Origin: Micromonospora sp. CPCC 205371 | GTDB lineage: Bacteria > Actinomycetota > Actinomycetes > Mycobacteriales > Micromonosporaceae | Length of the DNA stretch: 59,834 nucleotides | NCBI RefSeq assembly: GCF_026130045.1 | Contig: NZ_JAIBNX010000015.1 | Location: forward strand, 1 to 59,834 | Reading direction: 5' to 3' | Shown here: positions 1 through 8,213 of the stretch, piece after piece | Layout of the letters: the number at the start of each line of letters is the position of its first letter | How positions within the stretch are numbered: position 1 is the stretch's first letter | The notes under the pieces: generated by a model | Told to the model about the DNA's origin: nothing | The model's database searches: none | What the model saw: the letters and a program-made list of their open reading frames with translations, nothing else | Translations under genes and position numbers: made by a program

Positions 1-28
1 CCCACCCCGCGGGCCTCCGCCCTGGATC

Positions 29-159
29 GGGGGGAGGGGGCGCGGCGGGCAGCGCCCGGCCGCCGCCCGCGCGGCGGAGGGGGCGCTGCGAGCGGCGCCC
101 GGCCGCTGCGGCGCGCGGCGGAGAGGGTGCTGCGCGGGCGGCGCTCGGCGGCCGCGAGC
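29..159. repeat. GC-rich imperfect tandem repeat, about 44 bp period
   Basis: Three imperfect copies start near 29, 71 and 115. The last two share a GCGGCGGAG opening and then GCTGCG, CGGCGC and CGGC blocks at matching positions. The repeat lies just past the stop codon of the proline-rich gene (minus strand) and fills most of bases 1-172, where I see no gene. The extreme GC content at a contig edge means the copy number may not be reliable. Confidence 0.4.
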
Positions 160-172
160 GGGGGCGGCGGGG

Positions 173-2725
173 TTAGGAGCGGTAGGCGGCGGGGGAGCGG
201 TAGCCGTAGCCGTCGGTGTCGTCCTGGTTGACGGTGTCGCGGCTGAAGTCCCAGCCGCCGCCGGCCTCGCGGCCCGGGCGGCCGCCGACCGCGGATCCGC
301 CGATTTCCTGGCCACGCCGCCAGCCGCGGAAGTAGCTGCTGGTGTGCGCGGCGATGGTTTCGGCGGCGGGGGCGGTCCGAAGGGGACGTTCTTCGCGCAG
401 CGGCGAGCCGGGCACCAGGTTGGCGTTGGGCACGCGTCGCGGGAGGCCGGAGGTGGTCTCGGCGCCGACGGCGGGCCGGGCGGCCTGCTCGGCGGCGCGC
501 CAGCCGCTGTCGACCGACGACGAGGTCCAGGTCAGCTCGGAGTCCTGCTCGGGGTGACCGATGAACCACGCCGAGCGGGTCTGGGCGAAGATCAGCAGGT
601 CGCCGTCGCCCTCCTCCGCCACGGGGACCGCGCTGCGCTCGACGGCGCGCCGCGACCGCGGGCTGCGGGCGCCGTTGTCGGTGTCGACCAGGCGCAGCGA
701 CGGGGTGTCGAGCGCGGATGGGCCGAGGGCCGCCGGGGTGAGGTCGTCGCGAAGCGCGCGGTCGGCCAATGGCGGCGGCTCGACCAGGCGCAGGCTCGGC
801 GGCTCCTGGGGGAGGTCGTCGGCCTGCCACGGGGGCTTCACGCGGCCGCTCTCAGAGGCCGCTGGGACGGTCTGACGGTCGAGCTCGCTGTAGCCGTAGG
901 GGCGGTCGTTGACGCCCGGCTGGCGGCCTCCTGAGACGGTGGCGCGGTCGTCGTCGCTGCCGACGAGCGGCCAGTTGGCCCGTGAGCCTGGAGGGGCGTC
1001 GGGAGCGGGACGCGGTGTCGGCACCGGCACGGTGAGGTCGGTGGCGGCGAACCCGCCGCCAGCGGGAGCCGGTGGCGGATCGGTGCGGGTGTTGGGGCGC
1101 GGGACGATCGGCGTGGGGCGCCGCTCGGCACGGGCGCTGTTGATCGCCGCGGTGGTCAGGGTCGCGCGGAACGGCTCGCCCGCGTCGACCGGAGCCGTCG
1201 TGCGCTGTCCGGGCACTACCGGCGCGATCGGCGTGATGCCCGGTGGCGGGGGCGGCGGTGCGGAGATCGGCCGGTTCGGTGCTTCGGCTTGGCGGGCCGG
1301 ATCGGGTGCCATCTCCGGCGGACGCGGACCTGCGACCTCGGCCCGTGCGGCGGGTGCTTCGAGAGAGCGCGACGGTGACGGCCTTGCCGGCGGCGCGGAG
1401 GACCGGATCGGCAACGGCGTCGGGGCGCTGAGCGCGGCCGGGGACATCGGTGGGGTCAGCGGCAGCGGCGCCGGCGGGGGAGGCGCCGGGCGGCTGGCGG
1501 CGGGCAGATCGACCGACGCGGCGGCCGGAGCTGCGGGCACCGGCCGGGTCGGAGGCGGGGTGGGTGCCGCGGGCGGCTGGGGAGGAGTCGTCGCGGCGGG
1601 ACGGTTGACCGGGGGCGGAGCCACCGGCGGGCGGTGCACCGGCGCGGGCGCGACCGGCGGCGTGGTGAGAGGCTGCGGCGATGCGGGTGTCGAGCTCGCC
1701 GCGGCCGGCTCCGGGCGGGCCCGGCGGCCGACGCGGGTGGCGGCGTGCTCGGCGGTCGGCGTGCGGACCGCGTGCAGGCCCGCCGCGGGAGGAGTGGCGG
1801 GCGTCGCGGCACGGCGGACGGTGCTGCGCCGGGCGTTTGTTGGCTGGCTCGTGAGTCGGGCGCTGAGGGTGCCGACGAGCGCGTCGCATCCCGCATCGCA
1901 GGCCCGCACGGCGGCGACAGCCTGGCGCACGGTCTCGGCGACCGCCGAAGTGAGCGACTTGTTGGCCGGGCTGCGGCGGGGCGTCTCGGAGATCGCCACA
2001 CGCAGTGCGGTGATCGCGTCGTCGATCGTGTCGGCCTCGGCCAGCCCGTCGGCGGCGAGCCGTGTGATCAAAGCCTCACTGGCGGCGGCCGACTCACGGC
2101 GACCGCCGTTGAGCATGCCCGGCTCCGGGAGGGCGTCGAGCACAGCCAACGACACCGGCTCAGCCGGGTCGGGGTAGGCACGCAGGGCCGCCGGGTACAG
2201 CTCGCGCAGCACCTCGCGCAGGGCGACCGCCGCCGACAGCCGGCCATTGCACAGCGCCGCGTGGGCGGCGAGCACCGGCTTGTACGGCAGCAGGTCACGC
2301 GGCACCGGCAGGACGACGGCCGAGAGCGCACCGGCCTGAAGGGCGCGTGCGAGGCCGACGGCACGGCGTTCGGCCGCGGGCGACTGCATCTCCTCCACCG
2401 ACTCGTCGTCGGCGAACCGCTCGGCGTAGTCGTCGGCGGCGTCGTCATCGGCGATGGCCAGCGGACGACCTGCCGCGGTGAGGAGCGACGTTACGAGGTG
2501 GTCGTCGCTATCCGCCGCGATGGCGACACCGGTCGGTCCACTCGAACGCTCCACGAGCAGCGCGGCCAGCCGGGCATACCCGGCCGGATCGTCACTGATC
2601 TCGCAGACGTCGAGCAGCCGCCCCGCGTCGTCTACTACGGCGACCGTCAGCGGCGACTCGGCTGGAGCCGGTCGCGCCGCTGGATCTGCCGACGCCAGCC
2701 CGCAGTACACCCGCACGAGCGCCAC
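173..2725 (-). CDS. Proline-rich protein with degenerate IS110-type transposase N-terminal domain
   Basis: About 850 aa. Residues 1-200 read like the DEDD/RuvC-like half of IS110 transposases: a strand pair around VAVVDDAGRLLDV, then an AVGLARAL...NGRLSAAVALREVLRELYPAAL helix region matching the family's 'R..L..L...LR..L...WP.A' stretch. The acidic residues expected for catalysis are not in place: the GxD strand reads YCGLASAD, the ExxD strand reads AIAADSDD, and the SDxxDA loop reads SPAAERRA. Residues ~310-640 are a long Pro/Ala linker; the C-terminus has no fold I recognise. There is no second IS110 domain, no IS ends and no flanking repeat. I chose the GTG at 2725 because GGAGGAG lies 9 nt upstream and this avoids overlap with the gene before it. 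Likely a domesticated, non-catalytic host protein; role unknown. Confidence 0.75.
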   Translation of the reverse strand: MALVRVYCGLASADPAARPAPAESPLTVAVVDDAGRLLDVCEISDDPAGYARLAALLVERSSGPTGVAIAADSDDHLVTSLLTAAGRPLAIADDDAADDYAERFADDESVEEMQSPAAERRAVGLARALQAGALSAVVLPVPRDLLPYKPVLAAHAALCNGRLSAAVALREVLRELYPAALRAYPDPAEPVSLAVLDALPEPGMLNGGRRESAAASEALITRLAADGLAEADTIDDAITALRVAISETPRRSPANKSLTSAVAETVRQAVAAVRACDAGCDALVGTLSARLTSQPTNARRSTVRRAATPATPPAAGLHAVRTPTAEHAATRVGRRARPEPAAASSTPASPQPLTTPPVAPAPVHRPPVAPPPVNRPAATTPPQPPAAPTPPPTRPVPAAPAAASVDLPAASRPAPPPPAPLPLTPPMSPAALSAPTPLPIRSSAPPARPSPSRSLEAPAARAEVAGPRPPEMAPDPARQAEAPNRPISAPPPPPPGITPIAPVVPGQRTTAPVDAGEPFRATLTTAAINSARAERRPTPIVPRPNTRTDPPPAPAGGGFAATDLTVPVPTPRPAPDAPPGSRANWPLVGSDDDRATVSGGRQPGVNDRPYGYSELDRQTVPAASESGRVKPPWQADDLPQEPPSLRLVEPPPLADRALRDDLTPAALGPSALDTPSLRLVDTDNGARSPRSRRAVERSAVPVAEEGDGDLLIFAQTRSAWFIGHPEQDSELTWTSSSVDSGWRAAEQAARPAVGAETTSGLPRRVPNANLVPGSPLREERPLRTAPAAETIAAHTSSYFRGWRRGQEIGGSAVGGRPGREAGGGWDFSRDTVNQDDTDGYGYRSPAAYRS

Positions 2726-2786
2726 GGCGTCGTCCTCCTCCCCGGACAGTGTCGTGTGCCAAGGACTGATGCTCCCTGGTGAGGGG

Positions 2787-3725
2787 TCAGTCGCGCCAGT
2801 CCACAGCGGCAGAGATCTTGCCGATAATCGTGCGCCAACCAATACTTGCCTGTTGTGCCCCGATTTTCTTCAATCGGCGCCGGCCGCGAAACGCCCCAAG
2901 CCCGCCACCAGCGGCGGAACGGAGTGCCTCATCCAGATCGTCCAGAGGAGATCCGGGTGAGAGTGCCGTGAGCACAGGCTGTAGCCGCAACGCATACGCG
3001 AGGTCACGGGCCACTTCGCCGGCATCGATGAGCAGGTGCAGATCCCACGAATCGTGGCCGCCACGCAGATTTTCCACGACGAGGTCGAGCTCGTAGGTGT
3101 CCTCTTCGGACGCCGCGACGTCGGCGGGCTGGATGCGCTCGCGCAGCTCGTTCCAGGTGTCGAGCTGGGCTAGGTCATTGGGCGCGCCGGACCGGACAAA
3201 GGCGACCAGCGACTCGGCGTTCTTGAAGAGCAGCAACCGACCCTTGTGGCTCAGGAACGCCGGGACGTCTTCCGCCGGCTCCTCGTCTTCCTCGGTCTCT
3301 TCCTCTTCCTCTTCGTCATCATCGCGCTCGTGCTTGCCGCGTCGCTCGATCTCCTCGGTGGCGTCCTCGTCCTCTTCGGCGGGGAAGTCGTCATCGAGGA
3401 TGATGACGGTGTCTTCGTCGTCTTCGGGCACCGCGTGCCGGGCGCGCGACTCGAACAGATCCTCTTCGCGCTCGCCGATGTCGGTGGGCGTCAGCGAGGT
3501 CGAGAGCCGGTAAGCCCGCAGCGTCAGGCCGACGCCGGACGGCAGTGCGATCTCGACCGGATCGATGCGCGTGTCGGCCCAGAGCGACCGGTCCCCGGTC
3601 GCGGCGGCGCCTTCGGCGGTGGGGGTGTCGTCGTCGAGCTCCTCGTCGAGCTCGTCGGCCTCGAGCTCGTCGGTGTCGACCTCGGGCTCGTCGGCGTCTG
3701 GCCGGTGGGGCGACTGGCGGGCCAC
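2787..3725 (-). CDS. Very acidic conserved protein, function unknown
   Basis: About 312 aa. The first ~170 residues are dominated by Asp/Glu, including a run of about 20 mostly acidic residues, with short hydrophobic blocks between (IALPSGVGLTLRAYRL). The C-terminal ~120 residues are more ordinary and end in a basic patch (FRGRRRLKKIG). I recall that similar Micromonosporaceae proteins are sometimes labelled DNA primase, but I see no primase motif (no zinc finger, no TOPRIM acidic motif), so I would not use that name. The start is the GTG at 3725, preceded by GGAGG at 6 nt. It lies 61 bp upstream of the IS110-derived gene on the same strand, probably one transcript. Confidence 0.7.
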   Translation of the reverse strand: MARQSPHRPDADEPEVDTDELEADELDEELDDDTPTAEGAAATGDRSLWADTRIDPVEIALPSGVGLTLRAYRLSTSLTPTDIGEREEDLFESRARHAVPEDDEDTVIILDDDFPAEEDEDATEEIERRGKHERDDDEEEEEETEEDEEPAEDVPAFLSHKGRLLLFKNAESLVAFVRSGAPNDLAQLDTWNELRERIQPADVAASEEDTYELDLVVENLRGGHDSWDLHLLIDAGEVARDLAYALRLQPVLTALSPGSPLDDLDEALRSAAGGGLGAFRGRRRLKKIGAQQASIGWRTIIGKISAAVDWRD

Positions 3726-3814
3726 GCTGACCTCCGTGTGTGAACTGTCGTGCAGGTGACTCTGCGCACACACACCCTAGTCGTCCGTCCTTGGACGCGA
3801 GCGCCCGCACCCCG

Positions 3815-3850
3815 TTGGAACTCGCCGCGCTAATCGGTAGTCTGTCTACT
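3815..3850 (+). promoter_or_regulatory. padR promoter, leaderless, with GTAG/CTAC dyad
   Basis: TTGGAA (3815-3820), a 17-nt spacer and TAGTCT (3838-3843) end 8 nt before the ATG at 3852, so transcription should begin at or next to the start codon. A GTAG-N5-CTAC dyad overlaps the -10 and is a possible operator for autoregulation. Confidence 0.6.
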
Positions 3851-3851
3851 T

Positions 3852-4178
3852 ATGAAGGCGCAGGCCCTGCATGGGCACCTGGATGCGCTGCTCTTGGCGG
3901 TGCTCGAGGGTGGGGCGCTGCACGGATACGCCATCATCGAGGCACTTAAATTCCGCAGCGGCGGCTCGCTCGATCTGCCCACCGGCACCGTCTATCCAGC
4001 CCTGCGCAGGCTTGAGCGCGCCGGATACGTCGAGAGCGCGTGGAGCACCGTCAACGGCCGGGAACGGCGCACCTATCAGCTCACCAAGGCCGGGCATGGC
4101 GCGCTGGCGGGCGAGCGTGCGAGCTGGCAGGAGTTCAGCACGACGGTGAGCCGCTTTCTGGGTGCCGCCCCCGCCTGA
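3852..4178 (+). CDS. PadR family transcriptional regulator
   Basis: 108 aa, the short PadR class (winged helix plus a single C-terminal helix). The motif LHGYAIIEAL...SGGSLDLPTGTVYPALRRLERAGYV is the PadR recognition-helix region, and RRTYQLTKAG is the wing. It faces a HAAS-type membrane protein across an 11-bp gap; PadR genes are commonly paired with such proteins, although usually in the same direction. The mRNA is predicted to be leaderless. Target and ligand cannot be read from the sequence. Confidence 0.9.
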   Translation: MKAQALHGHLDALLLAVLEGGALHGYAIIEALKFRSGGSLDLPTGTVYPALRRLERAGYVESAWSTVNGRERRTYQLTKAGHGALAGERASWQEFSTTVSRFLGAAPA

Positions 4179-4189
4179 GCACGCGACGG

Positions 4190-4882
4190 CTATGCCAGGC
4201 GCGCTGCCGCCACGCAGGTCGCCGCCGAGCGGCCCAGCCACCAGTACGCCGTCATGATCGCGGCTCCACCGAGCACCATGGGGGGCCAGGTGAGCGCCGC
4301 ATCCCAGAGCACCACCGACCACGCGTACAGCACGAAGCCGCCCATGGAGTTGACCGCTACCAGGGCGAACGCCCCGACACCCACCGCCTTGGCGAGACCA
4401 CGCCGTGCCGGGCCGCGCCGCCGTGCGGACCACATCATCAGCCCGTATGCCGACAGGGCCATCAGCGCGATGACGTATCCGAGGTGGTCTTGCACGTTGG
4501 AAGCGAAGATGTAGGCCTCCGGCGGGAACGGGCCGGCCGTGGTCCACGGCGCCCGCCACCACATGAGCTGCGCGAGCTGTGAGAGCAGCACCGGCACCAG
4601 CGCCAGCCGCAGTGCGAGCTGCCGGGCCGCGCCCATGGCCAGCTCCGCCTGGTAGGCCGGGGCCAGCTCCGCCACCGTGCCGAACTCGGCCACCGCATGC
4701 CGCTCGGCCTCGGGCTCTGACAGGCCGGCCTCGCGGTATCCCTCGACGGCATCGATCAGGCCATGCCGCGCCTCGGTGAGCATGTCCTGCTTGAGGCGGC
4801 CGGGACCGATCAGTGCGCCGTCGAGGTGGCGCATGTAGTCATCGATGGTGGCGCGCATACCGCCGAGCGTGCCATGAGGCAC
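4190..4882 (-). CDS. HAAS/permease-prefix-domain membrane protein
   Basis: About 230 aa. The N-terminal ~90 residues (DDYMRHLDGAL...LTEARHGLIDAVEGY...SEPEAERHAVAEFG) match the four-helix HAAS/permease-prefix domain found beside PadR regulators. Four or five hydrophobic segments follow: LVPVLLSQLAQLMW, HLGYVIALMALSAYGL, VGAFALVAVNSMGGFVLYAW and PPMVLGGAAIMTAYWWLG. The start is uncertain: a GTG at 4882 or an ATG at 4858, neither with a clear ribosome binding site. It converges with padR. Role unknown; probably a membrane partner of the PadR system. Confidence 0.75.
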   Translation of the reverse strand: MPHGTLGGMRATIDDYMRHLDGALIGPGRLKQDMLTEARHGLIDAVEGYREAGLSEPEAERHAVAEFGTVAELAPAYQAELAMGAARQLALRLALVPVLLSQLAQLMWWRAPWTTAGPFPPEAYIFASNVQDHLGYVIALMALSAYGLMMWSARRRGPARRGLAKAVGVGAFALVAVNSMGGFVLYAWSVVLWDAALTWPPMVLGGAAIMTAYWWLGRSAATCVAAARLA

Positions 4883-4908
4883 CGACAGGGTGCATCAGGG
4901 TTACACCC

Positions 4909-6558
4909 CTAGGCAGCGCTCAGATAGCCGCGTTCGGCGGTCTCCTGGGCGAGCCACTGGTCGCGGTACCAGCCGGGAGCCTCGACCAGCTCGGCGTGGC
5001 GGCCCTGCTGGACGACGCGGCCACTGTCGAGCACGAGGATGTGGTCGAAGCCGGCGAGGCCGCGCAGCCGGTGTGTGACAAGTACCACCGTGCCGCGGGC
5101 ACCTGCCACGACAGCGGCGAGCACCCGGTCGGCGGCGCTCGGGTCGAGCCCCTCGGTGGGCTCGTCGAGCACCAGCACGGCCGGGTCGAGCAGGACCGCG
5201 CGCGCCAGCGCGAGTCGTTGCCGCTGGCCACCGGAGAGCTGCCCGCCGTCTTCGCCCACCACCGTGTCCCAGCCGTCCGGCTGTTCCCGTACCCAATCGA
5301 GGAGCCCGGCGGTCGCGCAGGCTGCGGCGAGGTCGTCGTCGGTGGCGTCGGCCCGGCCGAGCACCAGGTTTTCCCGCACCGTGGCGTGGAACACGTGGGC
5401 GTCGGCGAGCAGCCCGCCCACCGCCGACGGGGCGGCTGACTCGGCGAGCACCCGGAGCAGCGTGCTCTTGCCCGCCCCGCTCGGCCCCACGATGCCGATG
5501 CGGTGGCCGGGCGGCAGGTCGAGGGTGACGCCGTCGAGCGCGGGAGGCCCGTCCGACCGGTACCGCACGGTGACATCGCGCAGCTTGGTGGGAGCGTCGC
5601 CTGTCCTGTCAGCCAACGCGGGCGGGTCCAGGAGGTCGGCGACGCGGCGCAGGCCGGCGCGCAGCTCGGTGTGCTGGCGGGCGGCGGTGACCAGCGCCAG
5701 GCACGCCTCTACCGCGGCGAGCGTGCCGACCGCGAGCACGCCGACTAGCACGCCGTCGACGCCGGCGGAGTGCGCGGCGGCCACCACGGCGGGCGGCGTG
5801 GGCCCGGCGGCCCGCACGCCGGCCCCGGCGGCCCCCCCCCCCCCCGCGGCGAGGCGGCGCTCCAGCGTGGCCAGCTCACGGGCACGGCCGGACGCCGCGT
5901 CGAGTGCGGTGCCGGTGGCACCGAACGCCGCCAGGTCGGCGGCGCCGTGCGTGAGGTCGATCGCGTCGGCGGGGGGGGGTGCGCGCCGCGGGGCGGCACG
6001 ATCGGGGGGGCGCCTGGTCTGGGCGGTCGGGGGGGCGGGCAGCGCCACGCCGGCCACGAGCAGGCCGCCTGCCAGGGCAAGCGCCGCCGGAGGCGAGACC
6101 GCCGTCGCACCAGCTAGAGCCAGGGCGCCCACAGCCGCGGCCGCGGCACCCGGCACGAGCACCCGGAGCAGCAGGTCCTGTACCGCGTCTACATCGGACA
6201 CCAGCCGGCTGAGCGCGTCGCCGGAACGGGCCTGCTCCCGCCGCGCGGCCAGCGTCGCGAAGACGCGAGCACGTACCTCCGTGATGATCCGGAGCACCGC
6301 GTCGTGCCCGGCGAGCCGCTCGGTGTATCGCAGCACGCCGCGCCCGATGGCCAGCGCGCGCACGGACACGATGGCGACGGTGAGCGCGGCGACCGGCGGC
6401 TGCCCAGCGGCTGTGATCAGCAGCCAGGTGGCGGTGGCCATGAGGGCGAGGCCGGCCAGTTCGGTGCCGGCCGCGAGCACGCCGGCGAGCAGCAGCCGGC
6501 CGACGTACGGGCGGGCCAGCCGCAGGACGCGGCGCTCGGGGCTCGGGGAGACGCTCAT
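4909..6558 (-). CDS. cydC: CydC, heterodimeric ABC exporter subunit for cytochrome bd assembly
   Basis: About 549 aa: six-helix exporter domain followed by an ATPase domain with Walker A GPSGAGKST, signature LSGGQRQR, Walker B VLVLDEPT and switch His in VTHR. CydDC exports thiol reductants (cysteine/glutathione in E. coli; the actinobacterial substrate may differ) needed for bd-oxidase assembly. The ATG at 6558 overlaps the cydD stop (ATGA). Residues ~170-245 look wrong for the family: they are read from long C/G homopolymers (5832-6035) and lose hydrophobic character, which suggests compensating sequence errors rather than real divergence. Last gene of cydABDC. Confidence 0.9.
   Translation of the reverse strand: MSVSPSPERRVLRLARPYVGRLLLAGVLAAGTELAGLALMATATWLLITAAGQPPVAALTVAIVSVRALAIGRGVLRYTERLAGHDAVLRIITEVRARVFATLAARREQARSGDALSRLVSDVDAVQDLLLRVLVPGAAAAAVGALALAGATAVSPPAALALAGGLLVAGVALPAPPTAQTRRPPDRAAPRRAPPPADAIDLTHGAADLAAFGATGTALDAASGRARELATLERRLAAGGGGAAGAGVRAAGPTPPAVVAAAHSAGVDGVLVGVLAVGTLAAVEACLALVTAARQHTELRAGLRRVADLLDPPALADRTGDAPTKLRDVTVRYRSDGPPALDGVTLDLPPGHRIGIVGPSGAGKSTLLRVLAESAAPSAVGGLLADAHVFHATVRENLVLGRADATDDDLAAACATAGLLDWVREQPDGWDTVVGEDGGQLSGGQRQRLALARAVLLDPAVLVLDEPTEGLDPSAADRVLAAVVAGARGTVVLVTHRLRGLAGFDHILVLDSGRVVQQGRHAELVEAPGWYRDQWLAQETAERGYLSAA
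5832..6035. other. Homopolymer-rich, probably error-containing stretch inside cydC
   Basis: Within about 200 bp there is a run of 14 C (5832-5845) and runs of 9, 7 and 7 G (5971-5979, 6004-6010, 6029-6035). The reading frame stays open, but the translation becomes Pro/Gly/Arg-rich where other CydC proteins have membrane helices. Indels in the consensus are the simplest explanation. Confidence 0.6.
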
Positions 6559-8213
6559 GCCGGCGCTCCCACCGGGGAGTCGGCGGTCACCCGGCCGCCT
6601 TCGACCCGGATGACCCGGTCGGCCTCGGCGAGCAGCGCCGGCCGGTGCGCCACCAGCAGGGCGGTGCGGCCCGCGACGAGCCGGCGGGTGGCTGCCAGTA
6701 CGGCCGCTTCGGAGGCGGCGTCGAGCCGGGCGGTCGGCTCGTCGAGCAGCAGGATCTGCGCGTCGCGCAGGAAGGCCCGGGCCAGCGCCAATCGCTGCCG
6801 CTGGCCGCTGGACAGGCCGTGACCGCGCTCGCCGAGCACGGTGTCGAGCCCGTCGGGCAGGGCGTCGACGACCTCGTCGAGCACGGCGGCCTTGAGCGCG
6901 ATCCGTACCTGCTCGTCGCTGGCGTTGCGGGCACCGAGCCGGATGTTGTCGGCCAGCGACGAGGCGAACAGGTGGGCCCGCTGCGGCACCCACGCGAGCT
7001 GCCGCCGCCACCCGTCGAGGTCGGCGGTGGCGAGGTCGACGCCGCCGACCAGTACCCGGCCGGAGGTGGGGGTCACGAATCCGAGCACCAGCCCCAGCAG
7101 CGTGCTCTTTCCCGCTCCGCTGGGCCCGATCAGCGCGACCCGTTCGCCCGGCCGGATCACGAGCGACACATCGCGCAGCGCGACGCCCCGCTCGTATTCG
7201 ACCGTCACCCGCTCCAGCCGGATCTCGCCGGCCGGCACGGATGCGGTGGCGGCCGGCCGGGCGGGCGGGTCACCGATCAGCCCGAAGGACTGGTCGAGGG
7301 CGCTGAGACCTTCCATGCTCGCGTGGAACTTGGCGCCGGCCGCCCGCAGCGGCAGGTACGCCTCCGGCGCGAGCAGCAGCACAAGCAGCGCCGTCTGAAG
7401 CGTCAGGCCACCGGACAGCAGGCGTAGCCCGACCGGTACGGCCACGAGGGCCACGGACAGCGTGGCGACCAGCTCCAGCGCCAGCGCGGACAGGAACGCG
7501 ATCCGCAGCGTCCGCATCGTGGCCACCCGGTGCCCGTCAGCCATCCGCCGGACCACCTCGACCTGAGCACGCACCCGCCCGAACGCCCGCAGCGTCGGCA
7601 GGCCGGCCACCATGTCGAGGAAGTGGCCGCCGAGCATCGACAGGCGCCGCCATTGGCGTTCGGTGGCGGCTTGGGCCTGCCAACCAAGCAGCGCCCCGAA
7701 GATCGGAATGAGCGGCAGGGTCACCGCGACGATCAGCGCCGAACTCCAGTCGGCGAACGTCAGCCGCGCCAGCACCGCGACCGGCACGGTCACGCTGAGG
7801 ACGAGCTGCGGCAGGTATCCGGTGAAGTAGGCGTCGAGCGCGTCGAGGCCCCGGCCGGCCAGCGTGGCAACCTCGCCGGCGCGCTGGCCCGCCACCCATG
7901 CCGGCCCGCGCGTGCCGACCGAGCCGAGCAGCTCGGTGCGCAGCGCCGCCTTGACGGTGGCTGCCGCACGGGCGGCCACCACGCCCTGTCCCCAGACGAC
8001 GCCGGCTCGGGCTGCCACGGCTGCCACGAACGCCGCGAGCGCTGGGCGGTCGAGCCGGCCGTCCGCCGCCGCGGCGAGCAGCGTCGCGAGGGCGGTGGCC
8101 TGGGCGATGACGACGACACCCGCCGCGATCCCTAGCGCACCGAGTGCGCTGAACTGCCGCCGGGTCGCGGGAACCCGGCGGAGCAGTCGGGGATCGAACG
8201 GCCGTCGGCTCAC
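6555..8213 (-). CDS. cydD: CydD, heterodimeric ABC exporter subunit for cytochrome bd assembly
   Basis: About 552 aa. Six membrane helices (for example GALGIAAGVVVIAQATALATLL and ALELVATLSVALVAVPVGL) precede an ATPase domain with Walker A GPSGAGKST, signature LSSGQRQR, Walker B ILLLDEPT and VAHR. It pairs with CydC in the inner membrane. I chose the GTG at 8213, which overlaps the cydB stop (GTGA); a longer reading would run through cydB and lacks support. Second-last gene of the cyd operon, fully coupled to its neighbours. Confidence 0.93.
   Translation of the reverse strand: MSRRPFDPRLLRRVPATRRQFSALGALGIAAGVVVIAQATALATLLAAAADGRLDRPALAAFVAAVAARAGVVWGQGVVAARAAATVKAALRTELLGSVGTRGPAWVAGQRAGEVATLAGRGLDALDAYFTGYLPQLVLSVTVPVAVLARLTFADWSSALIVAVTLPLIPIFGALLGWQAQAATERQWRRLSMLGGHFLDMVAGLPTLRAFGRVRAQVEVVRRMADGHRVATMRTLRIAFLSALALELVATLSVALVAVPVGLRLLSGGLTLQTALLVLLLAPEAYLPLRAAGAKFHASMEGLSALDQSFGLIGDPPARPAATASVPAGEIRLERVTVEYERGVALRDVSLVIRPGERVALIGPSGAGKSTLLGLVLGFVTPTSGRVLVGGVDLATADLDGWRRQLAWVPQRAHLFASSLADNIRLGARNASDEQVRIALKAAVLDEVVDALPDGLDTVLGERGHGLSSGQRQRLALARAFLRDAQILLLDEPTARLDAASEAAVLAATRRLVAGRTALLVAHRPALLAEADRVIRVEGGRVTADSPVGAPA

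Noticed and set aside
173-2725. Calling an active IS110 insertion sequence
   Set aside because: Catalytic positions are lost, the second transposase domain is missing, and no IS ends or duplications flank the gene.
852-2782. Long plus-strand and alternate-frame reading frames opposite the proline-rich gene
   Set aside because: GC-rich shadows of the minus-strand gene: no family resemblance, no ribosome binding sites, Arg/Gly/Ala-biased composition.
6559-7011. N-terminal extension of cydC into the cydD region
   Set aside because: The extra residues are out-of-frame cydD sequence; the ATG at 6558 overlapping the cydD stop gives the normal CydC N-terminus.
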